From Limnohabitans sp. (GTDB lineage: Bacteria; Pseudomonadota; Gammaproteobacteria; Burkholderiales; Burkholderiaceae_C), in the NCBI RefSeq assembly GCF_017848645.1, contig NZ_JAFEIF010000032.1:1-64000 (forward strand): a stretch of 64,000 bases of DNA. Reading direction: 5' to 3'. Under the pieces are notes generated by a model. The model made no database searches. It worked only from the letters and a program-made list of their open reading frames with translations, and was not told the DNA's origin. Shown in pieces: positions 25,046 through 34,267 of the stretch (the first letter of the stretch is position 1; the number at the start of each line of letters is the position of its first letter). Made by a program: the position numbers and the translations under genes.

Positions 25046-26779
25046 ATGAATCTCTCCAAACGCGAATTTATCCAAATCATGGGCGCTGGCACGATGGCCG
25101 GCATGAGCATGGGCGCTTACGCCCAATCCAGCGCGAGCACAGCCGCCAATGGTCTGTATGACATCCCCAAGTTCGGCAATGTGTCTTTCCTGCACATGAC
25201 CGATTGCCATGCGCAGCTCAAGCCGATTTATTTCCGTGAGCCCAGCATCAACTTAGGGGTTGGCTCCATGCAGGGCAACCTGCCGCATTTGGTGGGTGAG
25301 TATTTGTTGCAAGTGGCCAAGATCCGTCCGGGCACGGCAGAGGCCCATGCGCTGACTTACTTGGACTATGAAAAAGCCGCCAAGCGCTATGGCAAGGTGG
25401 GTGGTTTTGCGCATTTGGCCACGCTGGTCAAACGCATGAAGGCCAGCCGTCCCGGCGCTTTGCTGCTCGACGGTGGTGACACCTGGCAAGGCTCGGGCAC
25501 CAGCCTGTGGACCAATGGTCAGGACATGGTGGATGCCTGCAAACTGCTGGGCGTGGACGTGATGACTGGCCACTGGGAATTCACCCTGGGCATGGAGCGC
25601 GTGAAGGAAATCGTCGAAAAAGATTTTGCGGGCAAGGTCGACTTTGTGGCGCAAAACATCAAGACCAACGACTTTGGCGACCCGGTGTTCAAACCCTATG
25701 TGATCCGCGAGATCAATGGCGTGCCCTGCGCGATCATTGGCCAAGCCTTCCCCTACACCCCGATTGCCAACCCGCGTTACATGGTGGCCGACTGGGAGTT
25801 CGGCATCCAGGACGAGAACATGCAAAAGATGGTGGACGAGGCGCGCGGCAAAGGCGCGCAAGTCGTCGTTGTCATCAGCCACAACGGCATGGACGTTGAC
25901 CTGAAAATGGCCAGCCGCGTCAGCGGCATCGATGCCATCATGGGTGGTCACACCCACGACGGCATGCCCGTGGCCTCCATCGTGTCCAACAAGGGTGGCA
26001 AGACCCTGGTGACCAATGCGGGCTCGAATGGTAAGTTTTTGGGCGTGCTGGACTTCGAGGTCAAGGACAAAAAAGTCAGCGACTTCCGATACAAGCTGCT
26101 GCCCGTGTTCTCCAACATGCTGCCCGCCGACAAAGAGATGGACGCCTTGATCACCAAGATCCGTGCGCCTTACGAGGCCAAGCTGGCCGAAAAACTGGCC
26201 GTGACCGATGGTCTGCTCTACCGCCGTGGCAACTTCAACGGCACGGGCGACCAGTTGCTGGTCGATGCGCTGCTGGACGTGCAAGGCGCTGACATCGCGT
26301 TCTCGCCCGGCTTCCGTTGGGGCACCACGCTCTTGCCGGGCCAGGCCATCACGCGCGAGTGGCTGCTTGACATGACCGCCACCACCTACTCGTACGCCAC
26401 CGTGACCGAGATGACGGGTGAGACCATCAAGACCGTTCTCGAAGACGTGGCCGACAACCTCTTCAACCCTGACCCTTATTACCAGCAAGGCGGCGACATG
26501 GTGCGCGTGGGGGGTCTGAGCTACAGCTGCAACCCTGTGGAGACCGCAGGCAAGCGCATTGGTGATTTGCGCTTGAAAGGCCAGCTCATCGAGGCGGGTA
26601 AAAAGTACAAGGTCGCTGGCTGGGCCCCGGTGGCTGAAGAAGCCCGTAACCAGGGCAACAAGCAGGTCTGGGAAGTGGTCGAAACCTGGCTCAAGGCGCA
26701 AGGCGGTCGCATCAAGCCACGCCAACTCAACACCCCCAAAATCATGGGCGCTTTGCCCAACAAGGGCTATGCCGTTTGA
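25046..26779 (+). CDS. soxB: SoxB, thiosulfohydrolase
   Basis: 577 residues from the ATG of MNLSKREFIQIMGAG; an in-frame GTG 12 bases earlier is possible and neither has a clear ribosome site. A Tat-like signal uses Lys-Arg in place of Arg-Arg. The 5'-nucleotidase-like dimanganese site is seen as HMTDCHAQLK, DGGDTWQGSG, GHWEFTLG, VVISHNGMD and GGHTHDGM. It hydrolyses sulfate off SoxY-bound thiosulfonate in the periplasm. The C-terminal domain ends KIMGALPNKGYAV. It is preceded by a terminator and followed by a hairpin. Confidence 0.95.
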   Translation: MNLSKREFIQIMGAGTMAGMSMGAYAQSSASTAANGLYDIPKFGNVSFLHMTDCHAQLKPIYFREPSINLGVGSMQGNLPHLVGEYLLQVAKIRPGTAEAHALTYLDYEKAAKRYGKVGGFAHLATLVKRMKASRPGALLLDGGDTWQGSGTSLWTNGQDMVDACKLLGVDVMTGHWEFTLGMERVKEIVEKDFAGKVDFVAQNIKTNDFGDPVFKPYVIREINGVPCAIIGQAFPYTPIANPRYMVADWEFGIQDENMQKMVDEARGKGAQVVVVISHNGMDVDLKMASRVSGIDAIMGGHTHDGMPVASIVSNKGGKTLVTNAGSNGKFLGVLDFEVKDKKVSDFRYKLLPVFSNMLPADKEMDALITKIRAPYEAKLAEKLAVTDGLLYRRGNFNGTGDQLLVDALLDVQGADIAFSPGFRWGTTLLPGQAITREWLLDMTATTYSYATVTEMTGETIKTVLEDVADNLFNPDPYYQQGGDMVRVGGLSYSCNPVETAGKRIGDLRLKGQLIEAGKKYKVAGWAPVAEEARNQGNKQVWEVVETWLKAQGGRIKPRQLNTPKIMGALPNKGYAV

Positions 26780-26786
26780 TGGGGAT

Positions 26787-26820
26787 GTGCAGCGCCAACT
26801 GACACTGTCTGGCGCTGCAC
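26787..26820 (+). other. Intercistronic hairpin after soxB
   Basis: A perfect 11-base-pair stem (GTGCAGCGCCA / TGGCGCTGCAC) with a 12-base loop lies between soxB and the metallohydrolase gene. There is no T-tract, so mRNA stability or processing is more likely than termination. Confidence 0.55.
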
Positions 26821-26839
26821 CGCGAGAGGAGGAATGACC

Positions 26840-27838
26840 ATGAAAAGAAGACATTTACTGTTGGCCAGTGCGGCCGTGGGTGGCGCAGCCCTGTGGCCTG
26901 AGGCCCGATTGCTGGCGCAGCAAGCGCAGGATTTCATCGAAGGCCCGCCCGTGGCCGACATCCCCGCGCAACAGCTGTCGCGCCATGTGTGGATGATCTA
27001 CTCCCCCGATGGATTTCCCACCCCTGAAAACCGGGGCATGATGGCCAACGTGACCTTTGTGGTGACCCCGGCCGGGGTGGTGGTGATCGATTCGGGGGCT
27101 TCGCTGCAAATCGGCCAGATGGCCATCCGCATGATCCGCCAAGTGACCGACCAACCCGTGGTGGCCGTGTTCAACAGCCACTACCATGGCGACCATTGGC
27201 TGGGCAACCACGCCTTTGTCAAAACCTATGGCGACAAGCTGCCCATTTACGCGCTGCCCAGCACCATCGAAAAACTCAAAGGCACTGAAGGCAATTTGTG
27301 GCGCAGCCTGATGGAGCGCTGGACCAACCAGTCCACCCTGGGCACCCAGGTGGTCTTGCCCAACTCGCCCGTGCAGCACGGGCAGCTCATCCAGGTAGGC
27401 GACGTGAGCCTGCGCATGCACCACTATGGCACGGCGCACACCCCCTCAGACTTGTGCGTGGAAGTGGTGCAGGACAAGGTGACAGCGGTGGGGGACATTG
27501 CCATGACCAACCGCATCGCCAACATGGACGAAGGCTCTTACCCCGGCACCTTCAAATATTACAAAGCCCTGCAGGCGGCCACGGGCGATCAGCTGTGGGT
27601 GCCAGGCCATGGCCACGCGCGTAAGGATTTGCTCAAGACCTATGGCGAGTTCATGGCCGGCATCTGGGAGCCTTGCCTCAAAGCGGTGGAGGACGGTAAG
27701 TCTGAAGCCGATGCCAAAGCTGCGGTGCTCAAAGACCCCCGTGTGGCCGCCCGTGCCAAGAACATGCAAGGCTTCGAAGGCAACATCGGCAAGTACATCA
27801 GCCTCGCATATCTGGAAGCCGAAAAGCTGGCTTTTTAA
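26840..27838 (+). CDS. SoxH-like periplasmic MBL-fold metallohydrolase
   Basis: 332 residues. The ATG of MKRRHLLLASAAVGGAA is chosen because GAGGAGG lies 7 bases before it; an ATG six bases earlier touches that site. A Tat-type signal is followed by a metallo-beta-lactamase domain with NSHYHGDHWLGN, a Tyr/His region (HHYGTAHTPSD), AVGDIAMTN and VPGHGHARKD. It resembles SoxH and the zinc metallohydrolases of quinoprotein relay systems. SoxH is not required for thiosulfate oxidation in known strains, and its substrate is unclear. Position directly after soxB supports the Sox link. Confidence 0.8.
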   Translation: MKRRHLLLASAAVGGAALWPEARLLAQQAQDFIEGPPVADIPAQQLSRHVWMIYSPDGFPTPENRGMMANVTFVVTPAGVVVIDSGASLQIGQMAIRMIRQVTDQPVVAVFNSHYHGDHWLGNHAFVKTYGDKLPIYALPSTIEKLKGTEGNLWRSLMERWTNQSTLGTQVVLPNSPVQHGQLIQVGDVSLRMHHYGTAHTPSDLCVEVVQDKVTAVGDIAMTNRIANMDEGSYPGTFKYYKALQAATGDQLWVPGHGHARKDLLKTYGEFMAGIWEPCLKAVEDGKSEADAKAAVLKDPRVAARAKNMQGFEGNIGKYISLAYLEAEKLAF

Positions 27839-27887
27839 GGGGTCTGCTGCACAGTTCTGTTCTTCGTTCATGGGTTAGAGTGCCCCC

Positions 27888-28823
27888 ATGAACCGAAGAG
27901 ATGTATTGGGCGGTATGACCGTTGCAGGTGTTGCTGCGCTGGTGGGGCCGCCTGTTTGGGCACAGTACCCCAAAATTTCCCGCCTGGTGATCGTGGGCGG
28001 CGCAGAGGACCGTTTGCAGGATCGCATCATCTTGCGCAAATTCGCCGATTATTGTGGTGGCAGCCAGGCACGCATCCGTGTCATCACAGCTGCCAGTGGC
28101 GACCCTGAAGGGGTGTGGCAAAGTTACCAAAATGCCTTCAGGTCTATTGGGGTAGAAGACGTGCAGCGTTTGGCCATCGATGATCGAGAGAGTGCACACG
28201 CGTTGCCATTGCAGGCGGAGATCCTGCAAGCTGATGGCATTTTCATGAGTGGCGGAGACCAGTCCAAACTCATGGACACTTTGTGGAGTACCCCGGCCTA
28301 CCAATCATTGCACCAGTCCTTTCACCTCAACCGTTGCTGCATTGGAGGCACCAGTGCAGGTGCAGCGGTCATGTCGCGGCACATGATCGCCCAAGGGCCT
28401 GCGGTTTTGCGACCCAGCAAGGAGGCCGTGGACACCGACATTGGCTTGGGCTTGCTGTCACAGGCGGTGGTGGATCAGCATTTTTCGGAACGAAGACGCT
28501 TGGCGCGTTTGTTGTCCACTTTGGCCATGCGCCCGGATTTGCTGGGGGTGGGTATCGACGAAGATACCGCTTTGGTGATCGAGCGAGGTGAAGCCATGGA
28601 GGTCATCGGCAAGGGCACGGTGACCTTGGTAGACCCCTCGCAAATGCAATCGAATGTGAATGAACTCGAAGCCTTCGAGCAGATAGAAATGCTGGGGGTC
28701 CAGTTGCACGTGTTACCGGCCGGCCACCGTTACAGCCTCAAGACCCTTGCCAAGAACCCACGCACAGCCCCTTTGCGCCAGGCCATCCAGCGCCTGGTGG
28801 CGTTGGGCCCCATTCGGGCCTGA
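27888..28823 (+). CDS. Cyanophycinase-like S51 peptidase, exported
   Basis: 311 residues with a Tat-like signal (NRRDVLGGMTVAGVAAL, cleaved near VWAQ). The S51 fold shows LVIVGGAEDR, the Gly-Gly-Asp of FMSGGDQSKL, the nucleophile Ser in GGTSAGAAVMS, then DQHFSERRRLARL and GIDEDTALV. Cyanophycinases cut beta-Asp-Arg dipeptides from cyanophycin; an exported form would act on external polymer. No cyanophycin synthetase gene is present. It follows the SoxH-like gene by 49 bases on the same strand, but a functional link to Sox is not evident. Confidence 0.82.
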   Translation: MNRRDVLGGMTVAGVAALVGPPVWAQYPKISRLVIVGGAEDRLQDRIILRKFADYCGGSQARIRVITAASGDPEGVWQSYQNAFRSIGVEDVQRLAIDDRESAHALPLQAEILQADGIFMSGGDQSKLMDTLWSTPAYQSLHQSFHLNRCCIGGTSAGAAVMSRHMIAQGPAVLRPSKEAVDTDIGLGLLSQAVVDQHFSERRRLARLLSTLAMRPDLLGVGIDEDTALVIERGEAMEVIGKGTVTLVDPSQMQSNVNELEAFEQIEMLGVQLHVLPAGHRYSLKTLAKNPRTAPLRQAIQRLVALGPIRA

Positions 28824-28832
28824 CGCGCGGCC

Positions 28833-28907
28833 TGGTGCCCCCGACAGGAATCGAACCTGTATCACTCCCTTAGGAGGGGAGAGTTCTATCCATTGAACTA
28901 CGGTGGC
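28833..28907 (-). tRNA. tRNA-Arg, anticodon CCU (CCA encoded)
   Basis: Read on the minus strand it folds as a 72-nt tRNA plus encoded CCA: acceptor GCCACCG / CGGGGGC, D-stem GTTC/GAAC, anticodon stem CTCCC/GGGAG around loop CTCCTAA (anticodon CCU, codon AGG), and T-stem ACAGG/CCTGT with TTCGATT. Acceptor pair 4-69 is A-G, a mismatch; the other six pairs are canonical. It lies between convergent protein genes. Confidence 0.93.
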
Positions 28908-29001
28908 CAGGTTGCGGATTGTAATGGTCCTCGGGGCCCAGAGACACGTGGCGTGTCGGTTGGTTTTTCGCGCTGAACTTGGCGGCACGTCAACCGTGGC
29001 C

Positions 29002-29943
29002 TTAAAGGGGTTGGCTGTTCAAGAGCAGGTACTGCATGTCATCCAGGGCTTCATGCACGCGGCGGCCTTGGAAAAACAATTTCAGAGTTTGCAAATCCTG
29101 GCTGAAAACCAGAAAAGGTGCGGAGCCATAAACGCTTTTGGCCATGCCTGCTTTGAGTTGAAGCAGAGTTTTCTGGTTTTGGCTGTCGAGCACACACAGT
29201 TCGGTATCGGCTTGAGCTTCCAAATAGACGTAATTACCTGGTTTGAGTGGCTGGCTGGGGGTGTGGGCTTTGCTGTTGTTGCGGTGCTGCCAATCGCAGG
29301 CCGAGGTGACTGTGGGTGCCGAGACTTTGACCGTCCCCACAGGTGGTTCAGCCATTGCAGAGGCGGATGCGATCACTTGGGCTGGTTCTGATGGCGGCGT
29401 CTGAGCGCTTTTGGCAAGGGAAGGCTGCGCAGGCGCTGGTGTCGACAGGGCGCTGCTGGGCAGGTCCTGCGTTGCCAAGTGGGCAGAGCGTCTGTCGGGT
29501 GCAGGTAAATCGAGCAAATTCCACGGTTTAATGGTGATCAGTGCCACCAGACTGAGCAAACTCAAAGCCCAAAAAAAAGGTGGTTGAAACAGCCCACGCG
29601 GCTGGGAATCTGAAGGGGTCTGGGACGGGCTGACAAGCGCTTGCGCCATCACGGGGGCCATGGCAGAGGGTTGCGCGATCACTTTGGGCTCGGCGGGCTC
29701 AATGGCCAGGTTGACCATCTCTGGTGTGACCAGGTCGTGCCCCAGTTTCTTCAGCAGTTTGACACCCGTGCTGCGCTTGATGGCGGGGTTGTAAAAGCTG
29801 CTGTTGCCACCCCGCTCAAGCTCTCTGAGCTGGGCCAAGGACACGGTGTTGGTCCGAGCGAATACCAGTTCATCAATACCTGCCTCTTCCCGCAAACTTC
29901 GCAAGAGCTGCCCATCTTCAGAACGCCATGTGGGATTGTTCAT
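29002..29943 (-). CDS. RodZ-like helix-turn-helix membrane protein
   Basis: 313 residues. The N-terminal 90 residues look like a RodZ/XRE-type helix-turn-helix (SLREEAGIDELVFARTNTVSLAQLRELE). A linker leads to one membrane helix (about 125-140, FFWALSLLSLVALITI), then a Pro/Ser/Ala-rich periplasmic stretch and a C-terminal beta domain of about 90 residues resembling DUF4115 (YVYLEAQADTELCVLDSQNQ). Such proteins link the cytoskeleton to the wall, but only the architecture supports that here. No ispG or other usual RodZ neighbour is present. Confidence 0.68.
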   Translation of the reverse strand: MNNPTWRSEDGQLLRSLREEAGIDELVFARTNTVSLAQLRELERGGNSSFYNPAIKRSTGVKLLKKLGHDLVTPEMVNLAIEPAEPKVIAQPSAMAPVMAQALVSPSQTPSDSQPRGLFQPPFFWALSLLSLVALITIKPWNLLDLPAPDRRSAHLATQDLPSSALSTPAPAQPSLAKSAQTPPSEPAQVIASASAMAEPPVGTVKVSAPTVTSACDWQHRNNSKAHTPSQPLKPGNYVYLEAQADTELCVLDSQNQKTLLQLKAGMAKSVYGSAPFLVFSQDLQTLKLFFQGRRVHEALDDMQYLLLNSQPL

Positions 29944-30287
29944 AGGTGAAAGCTGACATCAGTGAATCGCGAGCCCCAGCCAGGGACAACTCGCGGATGA
30001 TAGAACAGTTTTGGTAAATATGTAATAAAGATAATTAGTCTGAGCGTCTTGCGTCGGATGTCTGGTGCCGAAAATTGGATCAGGCTGGACTGCGGAAACA
30101 TGCGACGCTCAAAAATGAAGTGGTTTTCAAAGTGCGGCCAACAGTTTCATTCAGGGTGAAATCACGGCGCGCGTGTCAATTGAATGTTTGAAGCTGTCAG
30201 AACAAGTGAAGCTTGGGATATTGGAATTTTAGTATTGGTTTTGATGTTGAGGGATCATCGTTTTCACGGAGAGCGTTGACCAAGGGT
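29944..30287. other. 344-base gap without a recognised gene
   Basis: The gap lies between tamB (3' end) and the RodZ-like gene, both on the minus strand, so it holds the RodZ-like promoter. The stretch about 30000-30040 is AT-rich (TAATAAAGATAATTAG) and is the best promoter candidate. No reading frame, tRNA or clear terminator for the downstream end of tamB is visible. Confidence 0.5.
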
Positions 30288-33200
30288 TCAATCCCTTCGC
30301 ACCGTGAAAATCAAATCCAGCGCACTTTGTTCCCCTGCTTGCGCCCGCAGAGTCAGGCGGCGCGAGAGGTCGTAAAAAATGTACAAACTGCCAAAAGCGC
30401 CACTCAGGCTGGTTTCGTAGGCGAGGTAAAAGTCTTTGGACAAGCGTTTGCCCAGTGTCACGGCCGCGCCTGTGGCAGAGGCGTCCGAGCGGCTGCCACT
30501 GCCCAATGAGATTTCGTCCAGCCCGAGGCTGCTGGCCAACTCGCCGCTGAGGCTTTTGCCGTTGCCGCTGAGCAGGGCCACCGCCGCTTGTTGCAACACG
30601 GCCGACTCGGCGCCGCCGTTGGCTGCAGAGCGGCCCAGCACCAGCCAGGCCAGTTTGTCTGCGTCGGGCAGGTCCGGGTCTGCGTACAAGCGGATGCGTG
30701 GGAGCAATGCGGTGCCCGTGACTTGCACGCCCACTTTTTGCGGCAGGTTGGGCCGCAGCGCAATGATGTCCAGGCTGGGGTTGTCATACGGGCCATTGAA
30801 GCGCAGCACGCCGGTCTCGATGTTCAGTTGCTGGCCATAGGCTTTGTAGCGTCCGCCTTCGGTGCGTACCTGCCCACTCAGACGGGGTTGGCCCCGCGTG
30901 CTGGCGTTGCTGAGCAATTCCACCTGACCGGTCAGACGGGTGACAAGGCCTTGGCCCTGCAGCTGAAAGTCTTGCCCCAAGTCGAGCATGACGCGCACAT
31001 CGGGCACACCCAGCCAGGAACCGGAGGACGCATTGGGGTCGGGTGGGGCGCTCAGGGCGCTCACATTCAGCTCGCCCATGCCGGGGCGAAACACCACCAC
31101 ATCGTCGCCCAGGCTGGGGGTGCTGTCGTCGGGCAGGATGAAGAGGGCCTGGTCGGCCTTGAGGCCCCCGCGCAGTTGCAGTTGGCCTTGTGCCATGCGC
31201 GCCGTCACATCGCCCGACACGCTCAGTCGCCGATCGGCTCGGTTGCTCACGCGCAGGTTTTTGGCCTCGATCTGCAAGGCCAGATCGGCTGTGCGCAAAG
31301 GGTTTTGGAGGCTGCCTGCAGGGGCACCCGGTGCCGTCTTGAACTGGACCTGGCCACGGGCCTGGAGTTCGCCCCCTTGTGCGCCGGCCCCGCGCAGGCT
31401 CAAGCGCTCCAGCACCAGGCTTTGGCCTTGCAGGCGTGCCTGCATTTGCCCTTGGCTGAACTCGATGCCTTGCACAGCCGATCTGGCCGCCAGTTGATCC
31501 GCCTGCAAGCGACCCTGCCACTGTGGCTGGCTGCGCGTTCCGCTGAGCGTCAGGTTCGCGTCCAGTGTGCCTTGCACGCGCCAGCCAGGCGGGGCCAGAA
31601 CCGACCAGGCCCCGATTTGCGGCAAGCTGGCCCGCGCGCTGCCGCTCAAGGGTGCTTGCTCGGGCCATTGCCAGCCCTCAGAGGTTCGGCTCAGTTGGCT
31701 TTTCAGCTGGGCCTGTGCCTGGCCCATTTGGGCGCTGTCCCAGTTCAGCTCGGTGAGCAGCTGCTCGTTTTGCACCCGCAAAAAGACCTTGGCCTGGCGC
31801 AAACCTGCCGCCGTGCTCTGGCCTGATGCGCTGTCGGTCTTGATGCGCAAATCGCCTTGGCTGCGCTCAGCCGTCACGCTCAAGTTCAGGTCCCGATCCA
31901 TGCGCCACTGGGCCTGCCCCTGGAGCGTGATGTCGTTCAGGAGGTCGGTGCCCAGCCAGGCTTGCGCCCAGGAAACGGGCAGGTCTGACCAACTCAGGGC
32001 CCCATGCGTTTGCAGGGGCTGGCCCGCGTTGGGCGCCGTCCAGCCACCGGCTTCGGCCTGTAAGCGGGGGCGGCCAGGACCCGGGCCTTGCAGCAACCAG
32101 TTCGATGGCCCCCAAGTCAGGGCCAAGGGCTCGAGCCTTGCTTGCCAGGCGAGCGTGGACTGCAAGGCCAGACGCCAGGGCGTAGCCGAGGGGCTTTGGG
32201 TGTTGGGGGTGCTCAGGGCCAGCTGTTCGATGCGGCCTTGCCAGCTGGGGCTGCGGACATCGTCGCGGCTGGCGCGCCAGGTGCTTTGCAGCTGGGCGCT
32301 GTTCGTGCCCTGGCCCAGGCGGGCTTGCAACTCAGCCTGCAGCGCCAGGGGGGTGCCTTGCAGGCGGAGTTGACCCGGGGCCAGGAACCAGGGCGCTGGT
32401 CGGGTGGTGGGTTTGTTTGTGGGGGCGCTGCTGGGGCCGGCTTGTGTCCACTCGATGCGCGGCCACTGCAGTTGGAGGGAGAGCGGCGCATCGGCTTGGG
32501 CGAAGCCGCCTTGCCATTGGGCTTGCAGTTGAGCCGGCCCGCTGGCTTTGAAGGCCTTGAAAGTTTTAAGTTGGGCGTCCCAACCCGGCAGGCCTTGCAG
32601 CCAGGTCTGGCTGAGGGCGGCGTCTTGCATCTGCACGTCCAGGCGGCCTTGGCCGGTCATGGGAGCCAGGTTCCCTTGGGCCGTGGCTTGCATGCCGGGC
32701 AGTTGCAGTGTCATGCGTCCTTGCACCGCTTCTTGGGCCGGTTGCCATTGGAACTGTCCCTCCAGCACGGCTCTTGCAGCCTCCAGGCGCAGGCTGTCGA
32801 TGTCCCAGCGGTCCGGGTGCCATTGGCCTGTGAGTTGGAGCTGCTCCCATTGCAAAGCGGCTGGGCTGGAGGAAGCAGCGGGGGTTTGCGCTTTTAGCGC
32901 TTGCAAGTCAGCGCTCAGCGCGATGCTGTCCGCCCCTGAGGCCTCGGCTTTGAGGCGGCCTTGCACGGCGGGTCCAGCCCAGGCGCTGTGCAGCAAGCCG
33001 GGCTGCAGGTTCTGGATGTCCAGCTGCCCGGTCCAGCCTTGGGGGGTTTGCTGGCCTTGGCCTTGTACTTGGCCGGCGCCCAGGCGGGCCCCGGCTTGCT
33101 GGATTTGCCACAGGCCCTGCGCATGGCGGGCGTTCAGGCTCAGCTGCGCCAAGGGCAGGCGCTGCAGGTCCCAGGCACCGGGCAGCAGGTTCTCCAGTTG

Positions 33201-34265
33201 CGCATCGAGTTGCCAGGCCGCGCCTTCGGGCTGCAGCCTGGCCTGGCCTTGCAAGCGTGTTTGCGGGGCACCCGGCCACAGAGGGGCCAGGTCCAGCGCT
33301 TGCCACTGGCCATCGGCTTGCACCACCGCTTGTTCTTGCCAGGGCTGGATTTGCGCCTGCAGCGCCAGATGGACCTTGTCTTGTGCGCGCCCCAAAGCGC
33401 CTTGCCCGGGTGTGGGGGCCAGCTCGGCCTGCACCGAGAGTTGGGCTGACGGACCTGACAGCTGGCCTTGCACCGTGGACTGGACCTGTAACTGAACGGC
33501 CGGTGTGCGGCCACTGGCCGGGGTTTGCACCTGGCCTTGGGCCGTGATGTGCAAGGCCATGGGCGCTGCACCCTGCAAACGCGCTTGCAAGGTGTAGCGG
33601 CCTTGGGCCAGCGCCAGCGATTCGACATTCAGGCGGTGGTCCTGCCCGTCAAAGGCGTACTGGGCCCGCACATCGGACAGCGTCACCGCCGTGTGGCCTT
33701 GCCAGCTCAATTGGTCCACCTGCAGCGCCAGTTGCAAGGGCAGGGGCAGGCGCAGCTCGGTCAGCGGTGTGAGGGGCTGGGGGGGGCGCTGGTCTTGCAC
33801 GCGCAGGCTGCTGATCTGGACGCTCTTGAGGGGCCAGGCCTGACGCCACAGCTGCGACCAGTCCAGCACCAGTTGGGCATCCTGGGCCTGCACTTGCAAG
33901 CCATCGCTTTGCCAGCTGATCAGGCCAATGCGCCCGCCTTGTTGCAGATTGCCTTGCACGTCGGTGCTGCGCAGTTGCTGGCCCGAGGGCAAGGCCCAGT
34001 GGACCATGTTCAGGGCCGTGCCTAAAGACCCGGGCGTGCCCGTCCAGGCCCACAGGCCCCAGAGCGCGGCGGCCAGCGCCAAGGGCCCAAGCAAAGCCGA
34101 CAGGCTCACGGCCGACAAAGCACCCAAGGCGGCAAGCATGCGCCGCAGGAGCGTGCGAGAAGGCGCGTGCTCAGGGACGGTCTCATCCGCCGTCGAGTTC
34201 AAAGACGAGGCCATGGTCTGTGCCATGGCATCCTTGTCGGTCGGGGCTTCGGGGTGGGTGTTCAT
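30288..34265 (-). CDS. tamB: TamB, translocation and assembly module subunit
   Basis: 1325 residues from ATG, 2 bases after the tamA stop. One N-terminal membrane anchor (about 45-75, MLAALGALSAVSLSALLGPL...) is followed by a very long Gln/Leu-rich repetitive region predicted as beta-helix, forming a hydrophobic groove across the periplasm. The conserved C-terminal TamB (DUF490) domain covers about the last 300 residues and ends SALDLIFTVRRD. With TamA it assists outer-membrane protein insertion and phospholipid transport. Composition is strongly Gln-rich, as is common in beta-proteobacterial TamB. Confidence 0.9.
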   Translation of the reverse strand: MNTHPEAPTDKDAMAQTMASSLNSTADETVPEHAPSRTLLRRMLAALGALSAVSLSALLGPLALAAALWGLWAWTGTPGSLGTALNMVHWALPSGQQLRSTDVQGNLQQGGRIGLISWQSDGLQVQAQDAQLVLDWSQLWRQAWPLKSVQISSLRVQDQRPPQPLTPLTELRLPLPLQLALQVDQLSWQGHTAVTLSDVRAQYAFDGQDHRLNVESLALAQGRYTLQARLQGAAPMALHITAQGQVQTPASGRTPAVQLQVQSTVQGQLSGPSAQLSVQAELAPTPGQGALGRAQDKVHLALQAQIQPWQEQAVVQADGQWQALDLAPLWPGAPQTRLQGQARLQPEGAAWQLDAQLENLLPGAWDLQRLPLAQLSLNARHAQGLWQIQQAGARLGAGQVQGQGQQTPQGWTGQLDIQNLQPGLLHSAWAGPAVQGRLKAEASGADSIALSADLQALKAQTPAASSSPAALQWEQLQLTGQWHPDRWDIDSLRLEAARAVLEGQFQWQPAQEAVQGRMTLQLPGMQATAQGNLAPMTGQGRLDVQMQDAALSQTWLQGLPGWDAQLKTFKAFKASGPAQLQAQWQGGFAQADAPLSLQLQWPRIEWTQAGPSSAPTNKPTTRPAPWFLAPGQLRLQGTPLALQAELQARLGQGTNSAQLQSTWRASRDDVRSPSWQGRIEQLALSTPNTQSPSATPWRLALQSTLAWQARLEPLALTWGPSNWLLQGPGPGRPRLQAEAGGWTAPNAGQPLQTHGALSWSDLPVSWAQAWLGTDLLNDITLQGQAQWRMDRDLNLSVTAERSQGDLRIKTDSASGQSTAAGLRQAKVFLRVQNEQLLTELNWDSAQMGQAQAQLKSQLSRTSEGWQWPEQAPLSGSARASLPQIGAWSVLAPPGWRVQGTLDANLTLSGTRSQPQWQGRLQADQLAARSAVQGIEFSQGQMQARLQGQSLVLERLSLRGAGAQGGELQARGQVQFKTAPGAPAGSLQNPLRTADLALQIEAKNLRVSNRADRRLSVSGDVTARMAQGQLQLRGGLKADQALFILPDDSTPSLGDDVVVFRPGMGELNVSALSAPPDPNASSGSWLGVPDVRVMLDLGQDFQLQGQGLVTRLTGQVELLSNASTRGQPRLSGQVRTEGGRYKAYGQQLNIETGVLRFNGPYDNPSLDIIALRPNLPQKVGVQVTGTALLPRIRLYADPDLPDADKLAWLVLGRSAANGGAESAVLQQAAVALLSGNGKSLSGELASSLGLDEISLGSGSRSDASATGAAVTLGKRLSKDFYLAYETSLSGAFGSLYIFYDLSRRLTLRAQAGEQSALDLIFTVRRD

Positions 34266-34267
34266 CG

